64,000 nucleotides of DNA from Talpa occidentalis. Taxonomy: Eukaryota > Chordata > Mammalia > Eulipotyphla > Talpidae. The stretch covers positions 9,629,312-9,693,311 of the forward strand of contig NW_023601322.1 in assembly GCF_014898055.3 (NCBI RefSeq). Reading direction: 5' to 3'. Numbering within the stretch: position 1 is the first letter of the stretch; every line of letters starts with the position of its first letter. This document shows positions 46,099 to 56,747 of this stretch, in pieces. Below the pieces are notes generated by a model. It saw only the letters and a list, made by a program, of their open reading frames with translations, was not told the origin of the DNA and did not search any database. The position numbers and the translations under genes are program-made.

Positions 46099-46949
46099 AC
46101 CTCATTTTTTTTTATGTTCAGATGTTGCCAAATCTGGTCAGTGCTGTTGGGACAACTTCAAGCGGACTCCAATGGCTTTTTGATGTATCCCCATCGTTCT
46201 TACTTGGCCACAATACAGAGTGACCCAGGATCACTTTGTGTTTCCCCTGCCTCGGACATGGCATCAGTCGTTTCCCAAGGATTTCAGTTTCTTTTTCGTG
46301 AGAAATGGTATCTAGAGACCAAGATCGAAACATGCGTTCCTGGGCTGTCACTGTTTTTAGGTACCCCCAGGTCAAAGCTTAGAAATAGATCCATTTTCTT
46401 TGCAGCCGTGATTGTCTCCTGCTGGTTTCAATTTCAGCTCTGCCCAACGATGGTCCTTCTCACTGAGTCCATGTCCTAGCTATTACAGATGATGCTACTT
46501 GTTTGTTTTTATTTTGGGGGTTTTATTCATGCCTTTTGATTTAGTTAATTCCTCTTTTGCTATGAAAATGTTACGTGATTCAAAAATCACAGCCGTATGA
46601 AAGGGCCTCACACCTTCGTCTCCATCCCACTGAACAATGTAAACCGACTGTCCTTCCAAAGCAGACTATCTCCTTCTTTCTCTTTTACAACCACATCCTT
46701 CTTCATCGTGTGGGTAGACACCTCAGTTAGTTTTGGTGCATAGGAATTTAGACTTTTGTTCATCTAGCATATTACTATTGCAAATAATGGTGAAATGAAT
46801 TGCCTTGTGAAGATGTTATTTTGTATTATGGAGGTGTATTTACAAAGGTATGGCGTTTTATTAGAAAATCATTCCTCTCCTGCATTTTGTTCTTCCAACA
46901 GCAGTATTCTCCCCAAAGCCTGCTTGAAGGTGGATTGTTAGAGTTATTT
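46099..46949. other. Unique-looking sequence, no gene seen
   Basis: No recognised feature. The 121-aa plus frame at 46114-46479 has no splice context and no familiar domain. Confidence 0.55.
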
Positions 46950-46954
46950 GTAGA

Positions 46955-47080
46955 GTAAGGCTCTCCACCCTCAATTGATGTCACAATCACCCAGGAAGTT
47001 TTTTGGTAGATATTTACTGCAACCACACCAGGCATTGATTTATTTATTTGGTCTTCAGTGGATATTATGAGGCATGGAAT
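46955..47080. repeat. Possible hAT (MER) element, decayed
   Basis: CTCTCCACCCTCAATTGATG, then TCACAATCACCCAGGAAGTT and a 'GGCATTGATTT...GGTCTTCAGTGG' order resemble Charlie-group elements ('gcacattagaatcacctggggagctttt ... gcctgggtccca'). Confidence 0.4.
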
Positions 47081-47285
47081 CAAGTTACTTTGTAGAAGTA
47101 CTAGCTTGTCACCTCTGTTTAGTTGCCTCCACAGTAATCTTTAAATTTTAAGTTACCTTTCTGGGAGGAGGTAAGTGAAAGCTTGTCATTGATGCATGAA
47201 CCTTCTCATACATACCCAGGATTTCTGAACTGCCTAAAAACACTGGTCACTGTTCAGTCATAATTTTTCAAATATGGCCTGATTG

Positions 47286-47735
47286 TAGTTTGTTTTCATT
47301 TACTCTACATGCATTTACTGAGCATTTACTGAATACAAGTCTTAGCTTGAGTACTGAGAAAAGAATTCCAGACAGACAAGGTTTGTAGACAGACTTGCTG
47401 TGGGGTTTTTTCACTCTAGTTGGGGGAGATGCAGGTACATGAGTCTACTGAACCCCTCAGTTGGTCTAATACCGTGTGTGTGCGCGTGAACGTGCACGCA
47501 CATGTCCCTTGCCCTAAGGAACTCACTTCCCAAGGGGGAAGACACAAGTAAACAGAATATGATGATGGAATGGGTCTCCGGAGAACACAGGAGTGGCATC
47601 CAACCCCGCTAGAGGGGTAAAGGAAGACTTTGTGGTGGACACTGGAGCTGAAATTTTCCAGGCCATAAAAGGGAGGAACAGCATTCTAAGTGAAGAGTTG
47701 TGTGTGCAGAGGCTTAGTGGTGAGGGATGCATGTT
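47286..47735 (+). repeat. L2 LINE 3' fragment
   Basis: In order: CATTTACTGAGCATTTACTG, CAGACAAGGTTTGTAGACAG, CCCTTGCCCTAAGGAACTCA, AAGTAAACAGAATATGATGA, GAGCTGAAATTTTCCAGGCC, GGAACAGCATTCTAAGTGAA and GTGTGCAGAGGCTTAGTGG. This is the L2 layout over about 450 bp. Confidence 0.8.
47471..47505 (+). repeat. Alternating purine-pyrimidine tract
   Basis: CCGTGTGTGTGCGCGTGAAC followed by GTGCACGCACATGT alternates purine and pyrimidine with one break. Such tracts favour Z-DNA. It lies inside the L2. Confidence 0.85.
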
Positions 47736-47803
47736 GCTTTGGAGACTTCCAAAGTGGCTCAGAGTGTGGGCTTCAAGCCAGGGCATGACAAAAAAAAAAA
47801 AAA

Positions 47804-49254
47804 GGACAAGTAACCAGGGACCACAGCCCTTGCTCCAGAGCTTGGTACATAGTAGGTATCTAATAGATCATTGACGACTCGCTGATCTGTGGAGAAGAGC
47901 AGTTTTACATTAACCTCTTGCTAACCACATTCACAACGAGTGGGTGTCCCAGTGTATTTGATATTTTATCTTATGAAATAAATTTTTTTATGCAAGTGGC
48001 AGATTATAGAAGCCTCCTCATTGGGGAGGGTCGCCTGGATGATGTGTTACCTCTCTCTGGATGGATGGACAGAAAGAAAAACCTCTCCACATTGTGTTAG
48101 GATGTTTCTATCTCTTTATCTGCTTATCAAAATCCAGCTGCAGGGATGGCATTTTAAAAATGTAGAGTCCCCAGAGCCCTTGGAACAGTTCCCATCAGCT
48201 AAAGAAAAACAAACAGACCAGCAGCCGGCCTTCATGTTCGGAGATGCTAGCTCTAGAAGCACTTCCTCAGGAAATCGTGTTTGTGTGTGGTTCTGTGGTT
48301 CTGTGGTCACACTGACACCCTGTGTGACAGCAGCGTGGAGGTGTGGTGACAAAGCCTTTCAAGGACAGGAGTTCCTGGTGGCACTGGCGTTGGTACGTAG
48401 CTGTAGCAGGGACTCAGTGCATCCATCACCTTCGATTTGAGTTTCTTGAGGCTTTGCTCCCTCGCCCCCCCTTTTAATGTAGGTTGTTTTATTTTCAGCT
48501 ACTTGATAACTGGAGAACATTAGAAAATTATCTTCTGAAAGAGACTGGTCATCTCCATAAACCACTTTAACCTGAGAGTAGCTACATCAGCTAATAGTTA
48601 ATGGGAAATATATTTTCATTTATATGTGTATATTTGTTCTTTTACTTCTATTGCTATGAGTATAGGAAAAGGGTATGTGCATACAGCTCAGGAATAGCTG
48701 TTTTCGCTACTGGCAAAGGTCAGGGAATTGAGTGGAAATGTGGAGGCTGGAAAGCCGCCTGCGGTTGCTATATGTGAAATACAGGCGCCTTGCCAGCTCT
48801 GCTCTGAGGAATACCTTGTCAGAAGCGCGTGTGTCTTATCACGGACACTCCTAAAATGAAAACAGACTGACAGAAGCTCAGAAGTGTCAACTCTAGGAAA
48901 TCATCACTTGGTGATTGAAAGCACAATCATTTTATCAGAAGACCAAGCGCAGTGCCCGCTACATTGTGGCGGGTCCTAAAGCCCTATCCGTTTTATTTGC
49001 CTGCCTGGAAGATTTTATTTTCATTTGTTTTCTACTTAGAATGTGCATGTTTGTTAAATCCAATTATTTTTTCAAAAGTAGAATTTCTAAAAAATGTGAA
49101 GTTACTGGTTTTAGGTATAATTTATGACTATGCTAAGAAAGATCAGTTGTTGAGAATTTTTTTCACAAGTGAACATGGAAACTCATTAAGTTATTGGTTA
49201 AACAAACTTTTTGTGTTTAACTATGGCTATTGGGAGAATTTGTTTTTAAATTAC
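47804..49254. other. Unique-looking sequence, no gene seen
   Basis: A tRNA-like word (AAGTGGCTCAGAGTGTGGGC) with an A13 tail at about 47750-47803 precedes this stretch and may be a SINE stub. Nothing else was recognised. The 139-aa frame at 48021-48440 has no splice support. Confidence 0.5.
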
Positions 49255-49470
49255 GTTTATTAAGATAACGTTGATTTATAGTATAGAGCTGCACGTGTCA
49301 TATCCGGAGGTACAGGTTCACATTTCTACCAAACTCTCTCCACACACTGCACCCACCATACCCAGGCACTGAGAATCTGTGGCCACAGCCCATGGAGTGT
49401 CCTTCGCACCTTTGTTCTCACCCCTCTCCCTACACCCCCTTCTGGCAGCCTCAGTAGTACTGTTAAATTT
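49255..49470 (-). mobile_element. L1 LINE 3' end fragment, decayed
   Basis: ATAACGTTGATTTATAGTAT, AGAGCTGCACGTGTCATATC and the C-rich CCCCTCTCCCTACACCCCCT follow the antisense L1 3' UTR pattern ('aacattgatttatagtattataagc...'). Confidence 0.6.
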
Positions 49471-49770
49471 TAAGTGTATGTTTTCATTTTGTCTAAATAG
49501 GCTTAATTTAATAGGATAGTGCATGGCTATTGGGGGAATATTTTTGCCTTACTGAATAGTGATGGTAATTTTCACCAAATACATATCAGGAATTTTATTT
49601 AATGAAAACTATTGGCTTTGGACAAATAAATATTCTGTACTAAATAGATCTTAAATGTTTTACATAGTCTAATTAAGTAGTATGTTTATGTATGTGTATA
49701 AGAAATTAAGTATCCACATATTGTGAATAATAATACAGAATTTTCTGCTTGTCTAAATCCAAACTACTTT

Positions 49771-50057
49771 TTTTTTTTAATTTTTTTTAAACTTTTCTTT
49801 TTTTAAGATTTATTTATTTATATAAACACTAGGTATAGTCAGAAGCGCGGGAGGGGGAGAGAATTCACCAGAGCCAGAGCGGGGAGCAGAGCAGGCAGAA
49901 GGACCGAAGTACACTGCTGAGGGGAGCAGCGGGCGGCAGGAGAGGTCTGCGTACCATGTGGGACCCTCGCCGGCGGCCGGGGATCGAACCAGCACTGCAG
50001 AGACTGCAGGCAGCTTCACAACCCAGCGCTCAACTGCTGCACCACCAGGGAGGCCCC
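49771..50057 (-). mobile_element. tRNA-derived SINE, GC-rich subfamily
   Basis: A perfect 17-bp TSD TAAATCCAAACTACTTT flanks it (49754-49770 and 50058-50074). Box B and the GTACACTGCTGAGGGGAGCA (plus view) block are intact. Part of the VS. 'GGTGGCCGGGGAGCAGCCG' segment is missing, a small private deletion around 49968-49985. Confidence 0.95.
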
Positions 50058-50425
50058 TAAATCCAAACTACTTTAGAATGACTTTGCCCAACAAAATTAT
50101 ACCCTTGATCATTACTAATTAATTCAGATTCTTAAGTGACTCTCAATAGTTTAAAAGCAAGACTTGGGTATTTTATTTCCCCTAACATTGAATTATTGTA
50201 AAAACTCTTTAACAAAACCAATTTAAGACATAGGAATTGTGTTAGTTTCAAAATAATGAGTAGGATTTTATGGAACCTATATGTAAAAATATAAGTACAG
50301 GTGATAATACACATATATTCCTACATATGTATGATCTATTTAGAAAGAGTATATTGTAAAATAGTTAGATATTTAAAAATGTTTTGGAAATAAATGGTTT
50401 CTTGGTGACAAGACCTTTAAGTTTT

Positions 50426-50630
50426 TTTTTTGTTTGTTTGTTTGTTTTTTTTTTAAGATTAATTTGCAGATCTACAGAAATACAGTGCTGAGGGGAGCAG
50501 CAGGTGAGACAGGAGAGGTCTGCTGCACCATGTGGGTCAGCTCTCTGGCCAGGGGTTGAACTCATGCCACAGTGGCTGGTGATTGTTTGATAGCACTGAG
50601 ACTTTAACCCATGTGCCACCAGGGAGGCCC
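50426..50630 (-). mobile_element. tRNA-derived SINE, short variant
   Basis: About 205 bp, some 60-80 bp shorter than the others. The region that normally carries the TCTGGTGAATTCTCTCACC-type block and the GTAC...TTGTATAAA end is absent, so the tail follows directly after ATTTCTGTAGATCTGCAAA. TSD CAAGACCTTTAAGTTTT / CAAGGCCTTTAAGGTTT is imperfect. Confidence 0.9.
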
Positions 50631-50647
50631 CAAGGCCTTTAAGGTTT

Positions 50648-51202
50648 AACTTTTAACAAGAAAGCCTTTTTAAAGTCATTTACATAGAAATTTATATAAA
50701 TGAAGCATTGGCTTACATCTGATATAGAGTGGTTTTTGCTTCCAGGGTTCCAGAGGGGTGGCACTGAGTCCATAATTACTTAAATTTTTTTTCTTGCAGC
50801 TTAAATACTTTGTACCTGGTCTTAGATATAAAGATTTGGATAATCCATAACCTCACCTTTCAGTTTTGGGCTCCTGGGAAGGCTGAATGTTCTTATTATG
50901 GAGATAAGGGAGTGACAGGTGTGTGTGTCTAGGTGCTATTTAATAGGCAAGTGCCCAGTGCGTGCTGCCTAATGTGCTCAGCAAGCTTCATTAATCAGCA
51001 AAGATAGGTCTGTTTGCAGAGGAAAGAACTCAAAGGGAGAGATGATGAATCTTGAATTTTCCCTGTGTCAGCTCGAGATCCACAGGCCAGTGTTTAGAAA
51101 GAAGGAATTTACTAGGCAAGAGATGACTGTGGGCCTGGAGAGAGTTGTTATCACAATGTGATCACCCAAGAAATGGCTCTAGCAGGGCAGAGTGGAACCT
51201 TT
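50648..51202. other. Unique-looking AT-rich sequence, no gene seen
   Basis: Nothing recognised. Confidence 0.55.
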
Positions 51203-51451
51203 TTTTTAATGATTTTTTTTATTTATGCATACAAGAACTGGGGTATAGGCCAGAGGTGTGTGGGGGTAAAAGGATTCATCAGAGACAAAGTGGGGTGCAG
51301 AACAGGCAGATTTACAGAAATACACTGCTATGGGGGAGCTGCAGGCAAGACAGGAGAGATCTGCTGCGCCATGTTGGTCAGCTCCCTGGCCGTGGATTGA
51401 ACTCAAGGCAATAGCACTGAGACTTAACCCCTAGGCCACCAGGGAGGCCCC
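51203..51451 (-). mobile_element. tRNA-derived SINE, AT-rich subfamily, old
   Basis: The minus copy ends GGGAGGCCCC. It has a degraded box B and an insertion in the CAGCAGTGTA block. No clean TSD remains. This fits an older insertion than the GC-rich copies. Confidence 0.88.
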
Positions 51452-52018
51452 TCATGGCAGAACCTCTTACATATTTTACTGTAGCTTTTCGGAGATGAGA
51501 AGAATTTGACCACTGTTGAGATTTCATCTCAAAAAATGTAAACATTTTTGATTCCTAGTCTTGTCTCCTGCCCCATGTTTCCAGCAGGCCTATTAATGAA
51601 CATATTCCTTTGCTTAATAATTGACTTAGGGAAATTTAACTTTATATAAATAAAATTAGGCATTAAATCTAGTTTTCCACTAGCTATTTAAAAATGCCAC
51701 ATAGAAGTCAGGACTTTAGTTGCTGGAAAATTTCATGATTCAGAGTATCTTGGTAATCTCTAACCTTCACACCAACTCAGTGTATTTCTTTAGAGCTTCC
51801 TCTCAAAAATGCAACCTCCATCCTGTTGCCAGAACCAAAAAACCTGGGGATCTTTCCCTCATTCTTCCTTGTTCTCCTCTCTCTACTTCTAACCAGTCTC
51901 CAAGTTCTCTGCAAGCCCCACCCTTCATTCCAGTGTTGCTAATAATATTAATTCCCTTTCAGTGGAATCCCTGACAATTCCTTCCCACTCTGCTGGTGAG
52001 GCGCTTTAAAGCCCGATG
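51452..52018. other. Unique-looking sequence, no gene seen
   Basis: Nothing recognised. Confidence 0.55.
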
Positions 52019-52625
52019 CATCTGGAATATTACTCAGCCATGAAAAGGAATGAAATTCTGGGCCACCCTGGTGGCGCAGGAGGTTGAGGCTGTCTGCGGC
52101 CTCTGCAGCACGGGTTTGATCCTAGCCTGCCGGCGAGAGTCCTACATGACAAGCAGACCTCTCCTGTCTCGCCCGCTGCACCCCTCAGCAGTGTATTTCA
52201 GTCAGTCTGCCTGTTCTGTTCCCCACTCTGTCTCTGGTGAATCCTCTCACCCTCCCGTGCATCTGGCCGTACGTTGGTTCTTGTATAAATAAATAAATCT
52301 TTAAAAAAAGGAATGAAATTCTGATAACTGCTACAACATGGGTGGACCTTGAAAATGTGCTTGGTGAAACAGATGAGCCACAAAAGGACAGATGTTATAT
52401 GATTCCACTTTTTTTGAGGCATCAGAATAGGCAAACTCTTCGAGGAACTCAGGAGAGTGGAATGTAGAGAGTTATTGTTTGATGGTTATAGAATTTCTGT
52501 TTGGGATGATAAAAAAAGTTTTGGAAATAGTGATGATGGTTGCACAACATTATAAATGCACTTAATATTATTGAATTATATACTTTAAACTGGTTTAAAT
52601 GGTAGTAAATGAATGAATAAAAAGA
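52019..52625 (+). mobile_element. L1 LINE 3' end, split by a SINE
   Basis: Text GGAATATTACTCAGCCATGA, then after the SINE CTGCTACAACATGGGTGGAC, GATGAGCCACAAAAGGACAG, ATGTTATATGATTCCACTTT, GGTTGCACAACATTATAAAT and TATACTTTAAACTGGTTTAA follows an old L1M-type 3' end. There is no reading frame. The SINE at 52060-52305 divides it. Confidence 0.85.
52060..52305 (+). mobile_element. tRNA-derived SINE inserted in an L1
   Basis: It starts GGGCCACCCTGGTGGCGCAG and ends in (AAAT)n-CTTT-A7. A perfect 17-bp TSD AAAAGGAATGAAATTCT flanks it (52043-52059 and 52306-52322). The region between boxes A and B is shortened, as in the copies at 18019 and 20928. Confidence 0.95.
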
Positions 52626-52852
52626 TAATGCAGTTATGGTTTTGATGTGTCTCTCCTGTGAAGTCTTCACGAGTCTGTTGCTTCAGGGATAAAATCCAAA
52701 CCCTGCCTCACAGCAAGGGAGGGGTCATTCATCGGTTCCTTGGTTGCCACCCTTTTCCACAAAATAGCAACTGCTGTTCCTGCTCTCTTCTGGAAGCCTC
52801 AGCTTTTCTTAACAGCCCTCTCTGTAGATTGAAAAGAGAAGGAAAAGGGCCC

Positions 52853-53347
52853 TGTAGGGACAGGAAGGGACACAGTGCAGGTTTTCTGATCCCATGCAGA
52901 CCGGGTCAAGGAGGAGTCAGAGTCCTCAGTGGCCTTTTGCAGGCTTTTATTGGGGTTTACCAGGCATATGGCAGGCAGGGATGCTGGGGGGCCGGGAGGC
53001 TGGCAGGCCTCCCGGAGCCCCAGCAAATCCTCACTCTATCTGGGCTCTCTGGCCTTCTCTCTGCTTCTCTGCTCTTCTGTTCGTTCTGCTGCTTCTTGGC
53101 TTCTTCATCGGCTTCTCTCTCACCTTCTTGGCTTCTGCTGCTTCTTTCTCAACTTCTCTCTTGGCTATTGCTGGCGTCCCCATGACGCCGCCCTTAAAAG
53201 CCCAGTCTCAGCCCAGCTGAATCCCATCTACCTAGGCCCACACCCCACTCCAGGTGCCCGCCATCAGGCATGCATTCAGGACAAGGATCCATCATCTATC
53301 CTGATGGCAGGAGGGCAGAAAAGCCTGACATTTTTCCTTACCCTACA
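52853..53347 (-). mobile_element. Solo LTR, family B, copy 1
   Basis: 495 bp with TGTAGGG...CCCTACA ends and a 5-bp TSD GGCCC (52848-52852 and 53348-53352). It aligns over its full length with 58438-58842. A poly(A) signal AATAAA is on the minus strand at 52946-52951, about 95 bp from the LTR 3' end, a normal LTR layout. The extra 90 bp compared with copy 2 lie mainly in the CT-rich middle (about 53055-53165), where short GCTTCT/CTTCTTGGC words repeat. Long plus frames here are fortuitous. Confidence 0.88.
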
Positions 53348-53364
53348 GGCCCTCTTTGCTTGCA

Positions 53365-53443
53365 TCCTTCCCTTCCTTAACCTTTCTTCCTCTCTCCTTC
53401 CTCCTCCTGCCCCTTCTCCCCTCTCTCCTCTCTCAGACCCTCT
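53365..53443 (+). repeat. Polypyrimidine tract
   Basis: Almost pure C/T for about 80 bases, with only a few purines (TCTTCCTCTCTCCTTCCTCC, then CTTCTCCCCTCTCTCC). It lies just outside the family B LTR. Such tracts can form triplex DNA. Confidence 0.8.
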
Positions 53444-53817
53444 TTGGGGGCATATTTTGCTCTCTGCTCTTCTGCTGCTGAATACCCAGCCTTTCCAGTT
53501 TGTGGGGCCCTGCCTGTGGAGACAGCGGCTCTGTTCATTGGCCCCAGCCTGCCAGAAAGGAGGAAGTGCCTTTCAGCCCAGGTGTTTCCTCCATTCGCTT
53601 TCGAGCAGTGTAGCCAAGGCCGTATTTTAACTCCTACCCGTTTCTTTATCTGCTTCTCCTTCAGGCTCAGAATGTGGAGGAAGGAGGGCGCCATATTGGT
53701 TAAGTGAATACCGCTCAAACCCCCAGCCCCTGGTGGCCGCCCCTGCCTCCTCTTGCCCCCTTATCCAATAGCGATAGTACCAGGGAAAGCCAGCTGCTCC
53801 CTGGACGGGCCGTGCTT

Positions 53818-53925
53818 TACCTGTGTTAGCCCATTTTAATTCCACTGACCTATGAGGCAGGTGTTATTATTGTCACCTTTTCAGAGTCACTTGCTGGAGG
53901 TCCCATGCTCTGGTCCTTGCTCCTG
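53818..53925 (-). repeat. MIR fragment
   Basis: TTACCTGTGTTAGCCCATTT, then GACCTATGAGGCAGGTGTTA, TTATTGTCACCTTTTCAGAG match antisense MIR ('tcatttaatcctcacaac...tgaggtaggtactattattatcccca'). Confidence 0.75.
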
Positions 53926-54454
53926 ATCATGACTCCTCTGTCTCATTTAAGACTCTGTGCCCTTGCATGTCATGTCCTCTCTCCGGCAAGTTAAAACACT
54001 TTTTCCTAAAAACAGTCTTTCCTGTCACCCCCAGACAGACACAGGTGCTCCTCCTTCTGTTAGCTGTTACCCCACCAACGCCTTCAAGGCCGGATCGTGC
54101 TCTCTGCCCCAATTACTAGTGCAGTTGTCTAGCCTTTCACCACCTTTTATAGGGGAGAACTCTATCTTTTTCTCCTTAGAGCTCCTAAATCTAGAATAGA
54201 GTTGAATGAATGTGTTCTCAGTAGGATTTGTTACTCCTCTAGGGTTTTGTCTGGGAAATGAGTGTGAACTTGAATGAAGAGCTTGTTGCCACAAGTACGG
54301 TCCTAGGTCATCCGAAAGTACACTCAGAACATTGCTACTTCTGTGCAAATCAGATCTCAGAGATAGGTTTTTAAAGACACAAATTCAGAGGTATAGAAAG
54401 CAAGCATGGCAGCCAGGGGATGAAGTCGGGGGAGGGAAGCACCAAGGGAGCTTT
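53926..54454. other. Unique-looking sequence, no gene seen
   Basis: Nothing recognised. Confidence 0.55.
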
Positions 54455-54600
54455 GGGGATGTTGGCACTAGTGTGGTGTGGTGGCTGTTACAAAGCTGAG
54501 CACGTGTGTCAAAACTTACACTATTTACAGAACTGGCTTAAAATGTGTGCATTTTACTGTTAATAAATTGTACCTCAAAGTTGACTTAACAATAAATATG
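54455..54600 (+). mobile_element. L1 3' end fragment
   Basis: GTGTGTCAAAACTTACACTA, then AAAATGTGTGCATTTTACTG and TTAATAAATTGTACCTCAAA follow the last ~120 bp of old L1M elements. Confidence 0.7.
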
Positions 54601-55809
54601 AGAAAGCAGGAGAAGTCTTTTGGATTTATTGTTAGGTTAGGAAAGATGGATTAATGATTGATGGCATTTGGCTGCACCATGGTTCAATATCTGCTTTGGG
54701 GGTTTGCACTTTTTTTCTTCTTAACTTGCCTAAGTGGAAAATCAACTTTCATTGAGTGACTGCAGCTGGAAGTAAGAAAAAGCAGAAGTAATGAGCAGAC
54801 TGACAGCTGACTCCCCATGGCGCTTAATTTTAGTACCGATGCCTTTAGGAATTCTTTGCAACTTCGGTTTGCAGGCTTAACTCTTGCGATGAATCATTGA
54901 TATTGAGGCCAGGTAGGGAAATTGCAGCAATAAACACTCTTGGCTCAAAGAGAGTAATCTTATGAATGGCTTTTGAATAGACTTAAAGAGATAGCCTTCA
55001 AACACACCAGGTTTGTAATGTGCTTTTCAGGTGTTTAATATGGAATATTCTCTGGGTGATTTGAAGAAATTTTAAGAAAATTCTTTTGATGCATAAAAGT
55101 AGGTTTTCCTGTATGGAACTGAGTCAGAACTTGATCTCCTGTGTTTTCCTTCAGCTTCAGGTGCCTTAAGGGAACAGAGCCCCTGGCTTCTGGCTTCTAG
55201 CACTTTGGAGGAACGCCTGGTGTATTTAGGGGCTGTTCCCCATGTACACAAGACACAAGATGGTGCTGTAGAGTGCTGAGACTCCTCTTGTCCCTCCACA
55301 TTTTTCCATTTACCTCATGGTCTCCTGGTCTCCGTCACTTGCACATCAATACTGGAATTGCAACCAGATTCCGCCATCGGGAAGTCTATAATTAACACCC
55401 TATCTCTGTGACCTCATCAATGAAGGGTTGCCTTTAATCCAGACTTGTCTTTGTCATAATGATTCTAGAATCCCGCTCATATTGGTGAAGTCATAGATCC
55501 CTGTGTCTAAACGTGAAGTAAGTTTGGCCCCCTACTTGTGCATTCATACTGACAGCCTCAGTACCTGCTCTGGGCAGGGTGGGCAAATGAAGGTCATTTT
55601 TAACGCTCTTTGCTAGAAACCTCCACTTCAGAAGCATTGCATCCTTAAAGCTGATATTCCTTTACTGCCTTCCCCAAATAATTGTGATAATATTTTGCAT
55701 TCTGTAGCGTACTGGAAAACCCAGATAACTAATGTCAGAGCAACAAGAATAGTTGAGTAGCAATATCTCCAGTTATAGTCATCCTCAAATGTCATTTTGT
55801 TTAATGTCT
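54601..55809. other. Unique-looking sequence, no gene seen
   Basis: AT-rich with no recognised repeat or exon. Confidence 0.55.
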
Positions 55810-55965
55810 TTTTGGTATAATGTTGATTGAAAAAAAAAAAAAAAACACACTCCCAACATAGATGAGGAGACATTATTCCAGGATCTGCTTTTGTTGTGTG
55901 TTGTTTTGCTTAATGTCACAGTTTCCAAGAATCTACAGATGACATTAAGTGAGGACTCCTTGTGC
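55810..55965 (+). repeat. Interspersed repeat, unnamed family 1, copy 2
   Basis: It shares GTATAATGTTGATT, an A15-18 run, GGATCTGCTT and CATTAAGTGAGGACT with 31325-31470. The wording resembles Tigger/mariner-group relics. Confidence 0.5.
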
Positions 55966-56747
55966 TGAATTTAAGGGATGAAGGGCAGGACTAATTAGAA
56001 ACAGAGTGGGTCTGTGGTCAGCCTGAGTGCCTGTTTTGTGCATATGCAGTTCCGCTGGCGCCCAGCCCCTGTTCCTGTGACTGCTTTCACAGCCAAGTGG
56101 AGTATTTGCATATGAGCTTGTTGCCAGCAAAATCCAAAAGCCTAAAGTACTTATTACCTGGTCCTTGACAGAAAAAGGCTGTGCATTCTAAATGTAGATG
56201 AAATAGAGTGTGGAAACATTTTTTTAAAAATATTGCCTTAAGGTTTTAGTTTGTGTTGGATTTGTGGTTGGATAAAAAACTAGGAGCGGGGAATGTGCGT
56301 GTTCATGGGATGAAAATGCAAACATGGGCCCTTGCCAGGAGCCACGAATACACACCATCACTCGAAGAAGAGCCTCGTTTCCCTCTGTCCTGCCCCGTTC
56401 CCCATGGGTCTCCCTTTCAGATTGCACATCCGGGATCCTTGAGGGCAAAGCCCTTGTACCCATGCTGTCCTGGTGCCTTGAGTAATGCCCAGCACACAGT
56501 GGGTTCCAGATCTCTTTATCTGGCACTGTGTATTTTCCCTTCATAGGTTTTTTTGCTTTCCGTTTCTTTAGCTTTTCTTCTAACTGATCCATTTGTTCAA
56601 CTCCAGTCAGAATTCCAGGGTCGGAGTAATTGATCATTTTTATTTTGTCCTCCCTTTCTATCTGTCTGGTGGGATCTTCTATCATCCCCTCTTGCCAGGG
56701 ACCTGGGGATCCCCTGACAGACCTTTGTCTCTTTCCTGCTTTTGTAG
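55966..56747. other. Unique-looking sequence upstream of the candidate exon
   Basis: No repeat was recognised with confidence. A 177-aa frame on the minus strand (56224-56757) covers most of it but is not recognisable. Confidence 0.5.

Noticed and set aside
47736..47803. Short tRNA-like word with an A13 tail, possible SINE stub
   Set aside because: Only a partial A-box-like motif, no B box and no TSD. It directly follows an L2 and may be part of it.
48021..48440. 139-aa plus-strand frame
   Set aside because: No consensus splice sites at plausible borders and no familiar domain.
52929..53630. 233-aa open frame on the plus strand
   Set aside because: It runs antisense through a solo LTR and on into a polypyrimidine tract. 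The leucine/serine-rich text is a by-product of CT-rich DNA.
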